Positions 23,252-35,909 of a stretch of 64,000 bases of DNA are shown one piece after another. Position 1 is the first letter of the stretch; each line of letters begins with the position of its first letter. The notes under the pieces are model-generated. The model was given only the letters and a program-made list of their open reading frames with translations, did no database searches and was not told where the DNA came from. This stretch comes from Selaginella moellendorffii. Lineage: Eukaryota > Streptophyta > Lycopodiopsida > Selaginellales > Selaginellaceae. Location of the stretch: positions 1,632,446 through 1,696,445 of the forward strand of contig NW_003314265.1 in the NCBI RefSeq assembly GCF_000143415.4, written 5' to 3'. A program made the position numbers and the translations under genes.

Positions 23252-24012
23252 TAGCACCATTGAATAAACCAAAGTTTATAAAGTTTGGAATTTTAAGTCC
23301 TAAAGATATAGCAAAGATAGCTAAAGTATTTAGAACTTTAATATCTAAATAAATTGATAATAACCCATATCCTACTAATTATGCTGATGGTGAATTAATA
23401 ACTACTTTTATAGGTGTTATAGATTTTAGATTCGAAACAAAATATGAATGTAATAATGAAGAAACACTCCTAGGTAAAACTTTAGTAGCTGGTTTTGAAA
23501 AAAAAAACTATGCAAATATTAATGAATTACAGATTAATCATCCTCAATTTTTTGAAAATGAAAATCCAAAACACTTTATGCAATATGAATTGGTTCAAGA
23601 GTGGTATACTGATGTGTCTGATAACTTACAAGAGAATTATGGTGAAAGTTTTAATCCTTTATATGCTCATGGGCAACATACATTATATAATCCACAACAG
23701 TTACATCAAGATCAATATTTAATTTCTCCAAATGGTAAAGTTATCTTAATGGTAACATTAAAGTGTCAAGTTACTATTTTCTTTAAAAATAGTAAAATAT
23801 GGGAATCAGAAATATCTCTAATCTATACTAATGTTTGTGTATTAAAATTTCAAAATGATGGCAATCTTGTCTTATATAGTGGCCAAGATGTGATATGGTC
23901 ATCAGGTAAATATTGTTCTAAGAAACCTAATTGTATAATTTCTTCATACTTAACTATTCAAAATAATTGTAATTTAAAATTTTATTTAGCAAAATATTGT
24001 AATACTATTTGA
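23252..24012 (+). pseudogene. AT-rich gene relic with bulb-type lectin domain
   Basis: A nearly continuous frame from about 23252 to the stop at 24012, with one internal TAA (about 23350) and no ATG at its head. The last open part (23578-24012) has 144 codons. Residues about 40-120 of that part match the GNA/B-lectin fold: LHQDQYLISPNGK, then FQNDGNLVLYSGQDVIWSSG. The latter contains the mannose-binding pattern QxDxNxVxY in the form QNDGNLVLY. Only one or two of the three usual lectin subdomains remain. At the 5' end, KFGILSPKDI resembles the Rpb1 N-terminal motif; this is weak. Codon use is extremely A/T-rich, unlike the GC-rich host genes nearby. Lectin assignment is likely; origin is unknown. 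Confidence 0.55.
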
Positions 24013-24301
24013 TGGATAATAAATAAAAACTATTTATGTATAATAATTTAATTATCTAGAAACATTACTACAATATAAATATTTGAATAATCTATATAAA
24101 AATTTAATAAGTAAAGTTACAGCAATTTGATCAATAATGTTTTTTCTTCTATGCAATTTCCTCTTTTGGCAAGAGGAATTCCTAGCAATAGTGATACATT
24201 ATTGTATCAATTGGCAAAATAGTCTAAGCTATTGCAAAAATAGTTATACCTTTACTTATTTATGTTTAGTCATTTAGAGAATTGTAACAATAAGCCTATA
24301 T

Positions 24302-24343
24302 GGGGGGGGGGGGGAGGGAGAGAGAGGGGGAGAGAGAGAGAGG

Positions 24344-24379
<36 letters not shown>
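24302..24379. repeat. G-tract and (GA)n microsatellite
   Basis: A run of 13 G followed by GGGAGAGA and then an uninterrupted AG repeat to 24379. Confidence 0.95.
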
Positions 24380-24381
<2 letters not shown>

Positions 24382-24399
24382 TTCAATAAACTCTACTCA

Positions 24400-27300
24400 A
24401 ACAAATGGAAGAATAGTCGTTAAATATTAATCCTAGGACCTAGCATCAACAGCTCATAGTAATTATGAAGGTAAATTCAACTTTGTTAGCAATATTGGAT
24501 CATCACTATAAAAGAGTTTATATGTAATAAAACTCTATACCCCTGTGATGTAATTTGAATGTTGAAAACTCACATATTTCATGATCACCCTTTTGAATGT
24601 CCTAACAAGTAATTCCACCAAGCCATCTATCTGTGGATGATAAGCACTTGTGAAAGTGATATATATCCCCATTCAAGATGTTGTCATAAATGCAAAACTA
24701 TAAGAGAATCCACTTTGGATAGGAATGTTAGAACACCACTCAATTGAGGAGGAAGTATTTAATAATACTTTTTGACATATCAAAAAGAGCATTGACTTCC
24801 ACCTAACGCATCAAGTAGTTAGAGGCAATAATGATGTATTCATTGCTAGTAGTTGACCGTAGAAAAGGTTTTATCAAATGAAATGCCACTAATTTAAATG
24901 AATAAGAAATTGTAATTGACTCTAACTATTTTGTAACACAAAAGTGAGTATTACGAGTTTGGCACCAAACATAACTATGCATATATTGGATAATATCACA
25001 TTACATCTCTAGCCAAGAAAGACCTACATAACTTTTAGTCACATGCCGATGTCTTATATACATACCTAGAATAGAAGAGTTATGATAAATGAAGAAATTG
25101 TGGAATTAATATCAAAGCCACCACTAGTCATAAATGATTAATAGACTTAGTCTTAACAAAATAAAGAAGATCATCCTCAAGGCAATATTGAGAATGTAAA
25201 TGCTAAAATAGCAAGTCATTAACAAGTGATACAGAATTCTCAACCCCCTCACAAAAATTTTAGATCCACAATTTAACCTTTGAGCTTTATGAACCTTGTC
25301 AAAAGGAGGTAAATTTTGCTCTATACCTTATGAATATTAAACATTATATACAATAATCACTAATGGCATAAAATCCTTGTCTAGAAAATTCATTAATACA
25401 GGAATAACAAGCTCATCAGAAAAGTGAAGAAAAAATAAGATTTCAAGAAAGGGTATTAACATTAACCATAAAACTCCCCAAATAATGAATAACCTTTAAA
25501 TTATATATTTAAAGTTTTGAATAGTATGACCAACTAAGTTTTTACACTTCAATAATAAAGTAATTATAACAATAATATTCGAGAACCATGCCAATATATA
25601 TGAAACTTCTCAAGACACCAAACTACTGCTAAACACTTTTTATCTATTGTGGAGTACACCTCTATTGGTTATAATGGGATAGTGTTGACCAAGCACACTT
25701 AGACTCTTTTGCATCAATACACTTCTAAGATTGATATTAAAAACATGTGCAAAATGAAAGTTCAAGTGTAGTCAAGATATGTCAAAACTAAAAGAGTGTT
25801 CAATAGCCCTTTGAGATTCGTAAACACCCACTCACAGTCCACAAACCACATGAAAGACAATGTTGATAACTTCAACAATGTTAACAATGGTGTAGTACGA
25901 TCAAAAAGATGATCAACGAAAAAACTAAAATATTGCACTTTGCATAAGAACTATTACATATCATTCAAACACTTTAGAGTACAGACCTTTAGAATAGCCA
26001 TAAGTTTGTTATGATCAACTTGTAAACCTTCATGAAAAATATGGCATCCAAGTTATGTCTTTGGACCTAAACATGCATTTTAATCGCTTCAGCTTTAAAC
26101 TAACTTTTAACAATCAATCTAACACTTTATAAATATTACAAACATGCTCCTTAAATGTCTCCTCCAAGTGGATCAAGACATCATCAATGAAGTCAATAAT
26201 CACCTCCAACATATCGCAAACAACCTTATCCATCGTCCACTAAAGCATTGTTCAAATTGAACAACATTACTAAGAACTAGTACAAATTAAATGGTGTATA
26301 AAAAATAATTTTAGAAACATCTTCCTTGGCTGTCAACACTTGCTAGTATCTAAAAATAAGATCTAACTTAGTGAACCAATGCCTTCTCCCCAAACGATCT
26401 AAGAGATTAGCCATGTGAGAAAGAAGGTACACATCTAGAATAGTCACCTCATTTAACAAATAATAGTCAATACAAAAGTGAATACTCCTATTAGGATTTA
26501 TTATAAGATGAGGTTTACATATTCATACACTCCAAGACTTTTAGATAACACCCTTATCTAACATCTCTTTGACATTCACATGTAATGATTTTCTTTGGTG
26601 ACTAACATTGAAATAGGAACCTTGATTGAACAAGCATCCCTAAATAGAATAGGATGACATGTTGCAATCTTAGCCCCAAATGACAAATCAATGTCAAGAA
26701 AATTAACATACTCTTCTTGAGTCGATCCACCACTACAACACAAACACCATTGAAGGGATTTAAAAAGGGAATAAAAGAGCAAGATGAAAACTTAGTAGGA
26801 AGTAGAAGTAAAATTGAAGAAACAAAGGGGAATAGAAATGATAGGAATAGAAAAAATATGAGAAAGTATAATAGAAGAGGGAGAAACCTCAAAGTTACAT
26901 TTAGCATGATTGCATTATAACTAATTCATACCAAAGATGAGATCAAAAGCTTAATTCAACACCACTTGCAATTGATTGAAGCTCAAGTTCAAGATCACCC
27001 ACACTTATAGCTAGGTTCATCTCATCCCACACACATGCATGTGTATGGCCATTACTATAAAGAATGAAGATTGGGTTTGCTATACAATGCAACTGTAAAT
27101 AACAACATGTGGCAATAGACTAAGCAATAGAAGATAAACTCAAGCTTATATCAATTAACACAGAGAGAATAATAGGAGCGCTTTTGTTATAAAAACAAAC
27201 TTAGAAATTAAACATTTGATAAATTAGTGCCAAATGAACCCTTGATGGTACTTGCAAAAAAAGAATAGAGGGGCCACTAACTTATTTATGCAGGACCCTC

Positions 27301-28250
27301 CATTACTTGCTTGACTCCTTAATTTTTAGAAGAATCACTATGTCAAGACATTCTACCATAGCAATATTAATAGGAAGTTGACACCAAAGCCTTTACGAAG
27401 GAAATGGAGGACATTAATCTAGAAAATGTTGATAATGCTGAAATGTGTGGTTAACTTCATCACATGCTTAGTAAGAGATATCACAGCCATGACCAAGTTC
27501 TCACCTTTGTTCTTAAACAAAAACAATAACAACATCAACCTTCATTAGAAAAGGATCATCTCCCACAAGTAGTGGAGCTGAATGATGTATAATGAGAAGT
27601 GGAAGAGGCAATATTTTATAATGTTATGTGTATTGAAAAATATCGTTAAAGGTGGTTGGAGCAAATGCATGCACAAGTCCCACAATACTTTGACCATAAC
27701 ATTTCTAATTTGATCCGTTCTGACATATTTAGCTCTGCATAAAGAAAAAGGCTCCAAGAATGAAAATAAAATTGCATCACTAACTCATATGCCCTTTGAT
27801 GAAATTAATGCAATTGTTAAAAAACATCATCACAATCGTCGACATGTCTAAATGTGCACTTAAAGACGTCTAAGAGAATATTCCAATCTGCATGAATGGT
27901 TGCACTGAAACCATTACACCACTACCATGCCATCCCTTGGAGACACTTGGGATATTCATGCAAATATGGAACATCATCCAAAAATGATAGGTAGCAATCA
28001 CCATAAAGTGATCAAATTAATGTTACACATCAACCCTAGGATTCTTATAAAAGAACTCTAGCCAAACACAAGGATTGACAATAAAAGCAAGAGGAGATAA
28101 ATGTTTAATTGTTCAACTACAATTGCATAACATTGAGCAATTGTATCAATTGCTGCTGCAGAGTCATAGAAGGAGAAGGCTACTACTCTACCATGAAGAT
28201 GAACCAAAATGAAAAAAAAATCAAAAAAGAAGAAATTTAAAAAGTTACAA
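24400..28250 (-). mobile_element. Degenerate gypsy internal region, minus strand
   Basis: Read on the minus strand, 27545-27757 matches the gag-like segment at 32340-32499 (CLFHFSL and WxMxxF shared). 26040-26100 matches the reverse-transcriptase tail (KLKxxKCxF). 24580-24660 shows an integrase YHPQxDGL-type motif. The order gag, RT, IN is correct for Ty3/gypsy. Every frame is broken many times. It belongs to the short-LTR family of 31412-34642 and extends toward the reversed LTR at 22746-22870. Confidence 0.7.
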
Positions 28251-28314
28251 AAGCTAAATCTAAATAAAAATCCCAAAATTAAGCACTCTTTAAGAACAAT
28301 CAAAATTGCCCTTC

Positions 28315-28573
28315 ACTCACACACACACACACACACACACATACACACACACACATATATATATATATACATACATACATACATATATACACATATACAT
28401 ATATATACATATATACACATACATATATATACATATATACACATATACATACACATACATATATACACATACATATATATATACATATATACACATACAT
28501 ATATACATATATACACATACATATATACATATATACACATACATATATACATATATATACATATACACACACA
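28315..28573. repeat. (CA)n/(TA)n compound microsatellite
   Basis: About 260 bp of alternating pyrimidine-purine: (AC)n, (AT)n and ATACAT units. The strand-symmetric open frames across it are artefacts of the repeat. Confidence 0.97.
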
Positions 28574-28743
28574 GAGACTTCAAGTTTAAATGACAAAAAA
28601 TAAATTATAAGAGAAGAAAATCCTATAAGAGAAAATGTAAGCTTAAGTTTTAGTTTAAGTGTCACTTTTATATGAAATATGAAATCAATACCTATCAAAT
28701 TTTGGGACTTTAGAACACATATTACTCTTTCTCATATAGATTT

Positions 28744-29663
28744 TGTAGCGCACCTGAATTTGGAGCCGAACTCCAAGCCCGTTGCGCTACGAAACGAGGG
28801 TCCGGTGCAATCCCATGAGCACCAGCTCCCCGTATCCAACACCTGCACGCAAAATGGTGTCAGACGGAGTCTGGCACAATTTTGGCATACCGGTGGCCTA
28901 ACGCAAGGAGGAGGGTACTCCACCGACTAGAGCAGTGTGGAGCTTGGGCTTAAACCCAAGCCGGACGCAGAACAAGGAGCGACACAGCCTAGCGGGAGCC
29001 AAACTAATGTCTCAGGTGGTCGGACATGCATTCCAACCACTATCCCTACTATACATTTGGAACCCCCCACAGCCCCCCCCCCCTTGAGGGACACACGCTT
29101 TGGGCTTTCACCCCAAGCCACCCTTAGTACCAGGAGTTAGTCTCTGGGACAAGTCCGAAACTTACTAAATATGGAATGTCCTTAGATTGCAAATTTGGAC
29201 ATGGGATGAACACCATTGTGTTCAGGCCGATCTCTACATTCCGTAGATATGCCAAATGAGCTAATCTAGACACCTTCCATAAATAGTATTCGGGACCGAA
29301 ATGAGACCAACACAAAGGGCGTGATAGCGAGGGTGTTTGGCAGACACGGTAAGCTATCATCCGGCGATATTGAGGGACTAGTCTCAATACACGAGGGTTC
29401 TTGCCAAGCCAGTGCAAGACAGAGCAAAAGAGAACTAACAAGCTGGGCCAAGTATGCTTAGCTAAATAGACACTTAGGAATTCCTTCCTTATGCTCATCC
29501 GGCCAAGTACAGATGCTTAGTCCAGTTTACTAACACTTGGACAAGAGGGGCCAATAAAGGGAACCAGCAGTACCAACCTCCTGCCGTCATGGTAGTAAGG
29601 AAAGAGTACCCGTAAGGACTGGTCGACAAGTATCTTTCGATACCCGAAGTCACATTCGCGACA
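28744..29663 (-). repeat. Ty3/gypsy LTR (3' LTR)
   Basis: Reverse complement begins TGTCGCGAATG and ends GCGCTACA. By eye it is about 97% identical to 34816-35736. Contains a long C-run on the plus strand near 29075-29085. Confidence 0.92.
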
Positions 29664-30230
29664 CTCTCCCCCCCTTAGGGAAGATCAACGTCCTCGTCGA
29701 TGTATACCCGAGTCTAGCAAACCGTCAAGGAAACAACTCCGAAAGTTAACAGAAAGCACACTATGTGGGAAACACACCGACTTAAATGAGTTAGGGAACT
29801 ACCTCTTGTCTACGTCCAAAGACGTTAAGACTCAGACACCCTCCGGCCGTCACCGACAAGGAAATGACTAACAGAGTTAACCACCCTTGTTGCTCCGAGG
29901 ACCACTCGGCTTACAAAGGAATGATACATCCCTGCCTGCAGGGATATAGGGAGAAGGCCAGAGGCCCAACTTCCCCTGAGCAAGAAATCAACCCCGTCGG
30001 GAAGATTTAGATAACTACTATAAACTGGCAGATTAAGTTGTTTACACGACCACGCCCCTTTTCGAAAATGAGTCATCGAGAGAGAGGCGGGGACTTGTGA
30101 TCAGTCTATAATAGTTATCCCCATGGTTATGGATTGGACCCATGCACCGAAGTGCCAAAGTCAGCCTGCCAAAACTGACCCAAGTATGAACGAACGAGAG
30201 AAACGACATTTTGATTTATAGAAATATATT
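28744..30230 (-). mobile_element. 3' half of a split chromodomain gypsy element
   Basis: On the minus strand: 3' untranslated internal sequence (about 30230-29681), a polypurine tract with eight or so G residues (29680-29664), then a 920-bp LTR (29663-28744). The flank at 28739-28743 is GATTT, the complement of AAATC at 34811-34815 beside the other LTR of this element. I infer these are the two ends of one insertion, now in opposite orientation. The inner boundary near 30230 is approximate. Confidence 0.8.
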
Positions 30231-31411
30231 ACTTTATTGATTTGCAAGATTGATTACAAGATTTACAAAAGCTAATCTTTATTACGATTCTCATAATCTA
30301 AGAGGTTAATAGAAATTTAATGGACAAGTCTTTACACCCTAACTTAGTGGTAGTATTAGCAAGAAATGAAGAGATTAAAAAAGGGATATTAAGGGATGTT
30401 ATTCCTTTATGTATTAAGGCATCTTAAAGATGCTAAAGTGTAGTTATAAGATGACTACTCATAGATAAATAGTCTAGTCTTACATATACAAGACCATAGT
30501 ACTAGTGGAATTGGATTAATAAGAATGAACATTGCTTTAGTGTAAAAGGTTGATATGTTAGTGACATTTATAGGTGTTTAAAATAGGATTAGACATATAG
30601 AACACATACATCAAATGTGAAGTTAGTATATTTTGGGATCACCATTAATGTCTAGCAAGTACCTCAAATTAATTTAGGATATATTAAGGTGGTGAGTGAA
30701 ACTTTTCCAAGTGGTCAAAGATGTAATTAAGTAAAATGAAAAATTTAATTGTTTAAAAATTTAGTTGCTTTAATGGTAACATCTGAAAGATGATAGAACA
30801 AGATGAAGAATATAATCATAAATGCCCAATGCAATTTCAATTTTAAGCTCAAAAGGATATATTATAGTCTAAGTAGCCACTAATAAATAAAAATTTAACT
30901 TTGATACTATATATAATGCTCTCTCCCCTTCAGCCAATTGGAAAAAGGGGCAATTATTTGATAAGAGAGGTTTAATAGTTATTTTATCCCCATTTATCAC
31001 CAAAAGTTCTAAAAATTTATGATGATAGTATCCAAATCGCATCTCATAATCACATGCATTATTAATATTATACACACTTGGATGATATACAATTACATCT
31101 CACCATTGATGAAGGAGCCTATGAAGAAATTGATAGCACTAAAAACCCCTAAAAAATCTATATGAATAAATATATTAATATACAATATATACTACTTTTT
31201 AATATAGTTCACCAAATGTAATATAGTTTATTATTTGTTATAACAATTATAATACAATTTTTATTCTCTATATAGTCTATGAGATAGTTTTCTAGAAATA
31301 GTTTATACTTAGTTTCGAAAAACTGATATAAAAAAAATATCTTTCCAAACTTTGTTACATTAATTTTTTATGTTGAATAAAGAAAATAAATTATTTTTAA
31401 TTATATAAATT
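30231..31411. other. Flanking segment of the duplicated block, inverted
   Basis: Its reverse complement aligns with about 51815-52960. It includes a decayed TRIM LTR (about 30916-31075, minus) and, at 30340-30740, a decayed LTR of the 15076-22310 type. No gene is seen. Confidence 0.6.
30916..31075 (-). mobile_element. Decayed TRIM LTR
   Basis: Diverged copy of the 162-bp LTR at 18275, with a degenerate primer-binding-site complement (TTTGATACTAT) and internal leader on its left side. Paralogous to the relic at about 52190-52350. Confidence 0.6.
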
Positions 31412-31585
31412 TGTGAGGTCCAAGTGTACGGCTACGATGCTGTATACTAATATTAGTATAGTGGGATTTTGGTAGCCGTCGAATTAGTTTTAATCCAGAC
31501 TACTCTTCTATATATAAACTAGGGCTTTTGGGCTAATTAATATGGACATTTTCTATATTCCCTTTCCATATTCCAAACACTCATA
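31412..31585 (+). repeat. Short gypsy LTR (5')
   Basis: Direct repeat of 34468-34642. Shared text includes GGTCCAAGTGTAC and GTGGGATTTTGGTAGCC. Confidence 0.85.
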
Positions 31586-34467
31586 TTGATGGAGGTGAGA
31601 GGCAATTTTTATTATCCCTGTAAAGTGCTTGGATTTGGGATTTTGGTTTAGATTTAACTTTTGCATCATCTAGATCTAGCTTTTTCCATTTCCTTTCTTT
31701 TGTTCTTTTTTTTTTTTTTCAGGATTTTAGTTTAGATCTAGCTTTTCTATTGTCTAAATCTCCCTTTCCTTCTAACTTTTTCTCATTTCCCTTCTTTTGC
31801 TCATTCTTTTCATTCATCTTCATGGCAAAATAGTAGTTTCCTCCTTTGACTCTAGAGCAGTAGTTGGTGCAATTGCTTAATGCCATGTAATTGCAATTGA
31901 ACAACCAAACTCAATTGATCGCAGCAGTCATGACATATAGTACAGCTCCTTTTGCTCTTGGTGCCAATCCTCGTGTTTGGCTAAAGGTCTTTCATGGGAA
32001 TTATAGGGATGATGTATACCATTGGTTCAATCACTTCATAGTGATTGCGACATATCATTCTTGGGATGATGCTTGATATTTGCGTGAGTTTTCCACGTGT
32101 CTCCAAGGGATAGCGCTACAGTGGTACAATGGTTTGAGTGTAGCCACTCGTGGGAATTAAAGTGTTCTCCCGAATGTCTTCAAATGTGCATTTGAACATA
32201 CTAATGATTGTGATGATGCCTTCTAATAATTGCATTGTCTTCATCAAAAGCTATCTGAGTCGGTGATACAATTTAGCATTCATTTTCAAAGCCTCTTGCT
32301 TCATGCGGAGCCAAATATGTTAGAGCGGATCAAACTATGGCCAACACTTCATCAAGATTTTGTTAGATTTGTGCATGCACTTGCTCCAGCCACCCTTGAC
32401 GTGCTCTTTGCTTGGCACAATGTTATGAGACGTTGCCTCTTTCACTTCTCGCTGCACGTCCTTTTGCTCCACTTCCCATGGGCAATGGTCCGATTCTAAT
32501 GGAGGTTGATGCTGTTGTTGCTCGAGTCCAAGGACAAGGGCGAGGACATAGTTGTGGCTGTAATGTTCGCTGCTGGGCGTGTGATGAAGTTAGTCATATT
32601 TATTGGCGTTGTTGGCATTTTCTGGATTGGCAACCTCTATTTCCTGGGTGGAGACTTTGGCGTCAACAATGTCCTATTGGTGCTGCTGCAGTGGAAGGTC
32701 TGGACACTGAGATGCATCCAAGAAACGAGGAGTCGCACAAGTAACTAAGGGACTTTGCGTGAATAAGTCAATGACCCTTCCATTTTTTTTTCAGGAGTAT
32801 CATCAAGGGGTTCACTCGACACCAGTTCATCCAGTGTTTACTTTCCAAGCTCGTTTTTATAACAAAATGTCTCCTATTATTCTCTCCATGTTAGTTGATA
32901 CAAGTTTGAGTTTATCTTCTATTACTTGACCTATTGCCACACGTTGCTATCTACATTTGCATCGTGCGATAGAGCCAGTTTTCATTCTTTATGGCAACGG
33001 CCGTACACATGCATGTGCATGGGATTTGTTTAAATTTGGTTGTGCGTGTGGGCAATCTTGAACTTGGGTTGCAGTCATTGCGGGTGGTGCCGAGTCAAGC
33101 TTTTGACCTCATCCTTGATATGAATTGATTACAATACAATTATACTAAGTGTGACTTTGAGGCTTCTCCCCCTTGTTTCATACTTTCTTATATTTCATCC
33201 ATTCCTCTCACTTCTATATCTCTTCGTCCCTCTACTTTTACCTCTACTTCCATTTCTTTTGTCCCCCCACTATTTCCTCTTATGTTTCTGTCTTGTTCTA
33301 TTCTTCCCTTTTCCGATCCCTCTAACAAACTTTGTGTTGTAACGATTGACTAGCTCATGAAGAAGTATTCTAATCTCTTTGAATTTGACCTATTGTCTGG
33401 GGCCAAGATTGCCACACGTCATTCAATTCCAACTGAGGATGTTCGTCTAATCAAGGTTTTTGTTCATTGTCAGTCACTTAAAGAGATCAAGATTTTACAT
33501 GCAAACATCAAGAAGATGTTGAAGAAGGGTGTTATTCAGAAGTTGCAGAGTCCTTGGGTATTGTGAATTTCACCTTGTGACGAAGGTTGATAGGAGTATT
33601 TGTTTCTACATCGACTATCGTCCATTAAATGAAGTGACGATCCCGGATGTGTACCCTCTTCCTCACACTGTTGATTTCTTGGATCGTTTGGGGCGAAGTC
33701 ATTAGTTCACCAAGCTAGATCTTGCTTCTAGGGACTGGTAAGTATCGATGGCCAAAAAAGATATTCCTAAGATTACTTTTCGTACACTATTTGGTTTGTA
33801 TGAGTTCTTGGTGATGCTATTTGATTTGAACAATGTTCCAGCAACTTTTTAGCGGATAATGGATGAAGTTCTTTGCGATATGCCAAAGGTGACTGCTGAT
33901 TTCATTAATGATGTCTTGATCCACTCGAAGGGGACGTGGGAGGAGTATGTTCGTGATATTTGTAAATTGTTAAATCGACTATTGAACATTGGTTTAAAGC
34001 TGAAGCAATCGAAATGCATATTTGGGTCCAATCTTGCCACTGGTCTAAGCAGAGTCTACCGAATACTTAGGCCGCATACAAGTGGGACAACAACAGCACT
34101 ATAACTCCCATCATCGTCCACTTGCAGAGTACAAAGTGGATGACTTGTGGATGATTTGGTGTTAATCCATTTTCCCCATTTTACGATATATGGTTTATCT
34201 AAGGGGCTTCTTGTTTAGTGGAAAGGACCGTATCGAGTATTGCAGTAAGTTAGACCATAAATTTATGCGGTTTGGTATGACATCCAGCAGACTGATCCTC
34301 TAGAAATTGTGCATGTGCAGCAGTTGAAACGCTTCATAGAAAGGGATCAAGAACAACTGAGACCATGTATAGATCCACTAATGCTTCCTCCTAATGTTCC
34401 TCTAGATCCCAGCCCATTTATAAGAGAACTTTAATGGTCTTCCATTATTCCAAAAGAAGGGGATGAT

Positions 34468-34642
34468 ATGGGGTCCAAGTGTACAACTATGATGTCATAT
34501 ACTAATATTAACATAGTGGGATTTTGGTAGCCATCAAATTGGTTTCAATCCGAACCGTTTGCTTCTGTATGTAAGCTAGGGTTTTTGGGCTAATTGATAT
34601 GCACATTTTTTGTATTCCCTTTTCATATTCCAAGCACTCACA
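34468..34642 (+). repeat. Short gypsy LTR (3')
   Basis: Partner of 31412-31585. Immediately preceded by the polypurine tract. Confidence 0.85.
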
Positions 34643-34815
34643 AATTTAAAACTTAGCACTTATAAGTTTTATAAATGATTAATTTGGAAAAGGTATGAAG
34701 AGCCCTAAGTGTTTTATATATCTAAATCTTCTAGTTCAATTTTAAGAGATTTTAAAATTTTGATAGATTATTCTTCATGAATAATTCTAGCCTACCATTG
34801 TTAGGGTTTTAAATC

Positions 34816-35736
34816 TGTCGCGAATGTGACTTCGGGTATCGAAAGATACTTGTCGACCAGTCCTTACGGGCACTCTTTCCTTACTGCCATGACGGCAAGA
34901 GGTCGGTACTGCTGGTTCCCTTTATTGGCCCCTCTTGTCCAAGTGTTAGTAAACTAGACTTAGCATTTGTACTTGGCCGGATGAGCATAAGGAAGGAATT
35001 CCTAAGTGTCTATTTAGCCAAGCATACTTGGCCCGGCTTGTTAGTTCTCTTTTGCTCTGTCTTGCACTGGCTTGGCAAGAACCCTCGCGTATTGAGACTA
35101 GTCCCTCAATATCGCCGGATGATAACTTACCGTGTCTGCCAAACACCCTCGCTATCACGCCCTTTGTGTTGGTCTCATTTCAGTCCCGAATACTATTTAT
35201 GGAAGGTGTCTAGATTAGCTCATTTGGCATATCTACGGAATGTAGGGATCGGCCTGAACACAATGGTGTTCATCCCATGTCCAAATTCACAATCTAAGGA
35301 CATTCCATATTTAGTAAGTTTCGGACTTGTCCCAGAGACTAACTCCTGGTACTAAGGGTGGCTTGGGGTGAAAGCCCAAAGCGTGTGTCCCTCAAGGGGG
35401 GGGGGGGCTGTGGGGGGTTCCAAATGTATAGTAGGGATAGTGGTTAGAATGCATGTCCGACCACCTGAGACATTAGTTTGGCTCCCGCTGGGCTGTGTCG
35501 CTCCTTGTTCTGCGTCCGGCTTGGGTCTAAGCCCAAGCTCCACGCTGCTCTAGTCGGTGGAGTACCCTCCTCCTTGCGTTAGGCCACCAGTATGCCAAAA
35601 TTGTGCCAGACTCCGTCTGACACCATTTTGCGTGCAGGTGCTGGATACGGGGAGCTGGTGCTCATGGGATTGCACCGGACCCTCGTTTCGTAGCGCAACG
35701 GGCTTGGAGTTCGGCTCCAAATTCAGGTGCGCTACA
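34816..35736 (+). repeat. Ty3/gypsy LTR (5' LTR)
   Basis: TGTCGCGAATG ... GCGCTACA, followed at once by the primer-binding site. Contains a 13-G run near 35396-35408. Confidence 0.93.
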
Positions 35737-35749
35737 TTTGGTATCAGAG
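35737..35749 (+). other. tRNA-Met primer-binding site
   Basis: TTTGGTATCAGAG directly downstream of the LTR; complementary to the 3' end of plant initiator tRNA-Met. Confidence 0.85.
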
Positions 35750-35909
35750 GGATTGTCTCAGCGATTCCTATCCAACTTTTGTCGGATTTTCTGACTCAAG
35801 TTGCATACGCAGAGACTTTTCTAGTAGATCCGAAGCGACCTGTGTAGGATTAGTTGGATTGCACCATTCGGTAAGAACGTTGTATCCATGTTCAGTTACT
35901 GATAGAGGC

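Larger units (their letters stand above)
31412..34642 (+). mobile_element. Ty3/gypsy element with 175-bp LTRs, decayed
   Basis: LTRs at 31412-31585 and 34468-34642 have ends TGTGAGGTCC and CACTCACA. A polypurine tract (CCAAAAGAAGGGGATGA) precedes the 3' LTR. Flanks are AAATT and AATTT, a 4-bp shared AATT. The paralogous locus near 51810 lacks the element, which proves insertion. The interior has a gag-like frame (31891-32076), zinc-knuckle debris, and reverse transcriptase (33600-34030: DYRPLNE, PLPHTVDFLDRL, KLDLASR, and a degraded YIDDV read as FINDV). RNase H and most of integrase are deleted between about 34040 and 34066. Multiple stops; inactive. Confidence 0.85.

Noticed and set aside
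28209-28698. Several open frames of 80-130 codons on both strands, rich in His/Thr/Ile or Tyr/Val/Cys
   Set aside because: They only translate the CA/TA microsatellite.
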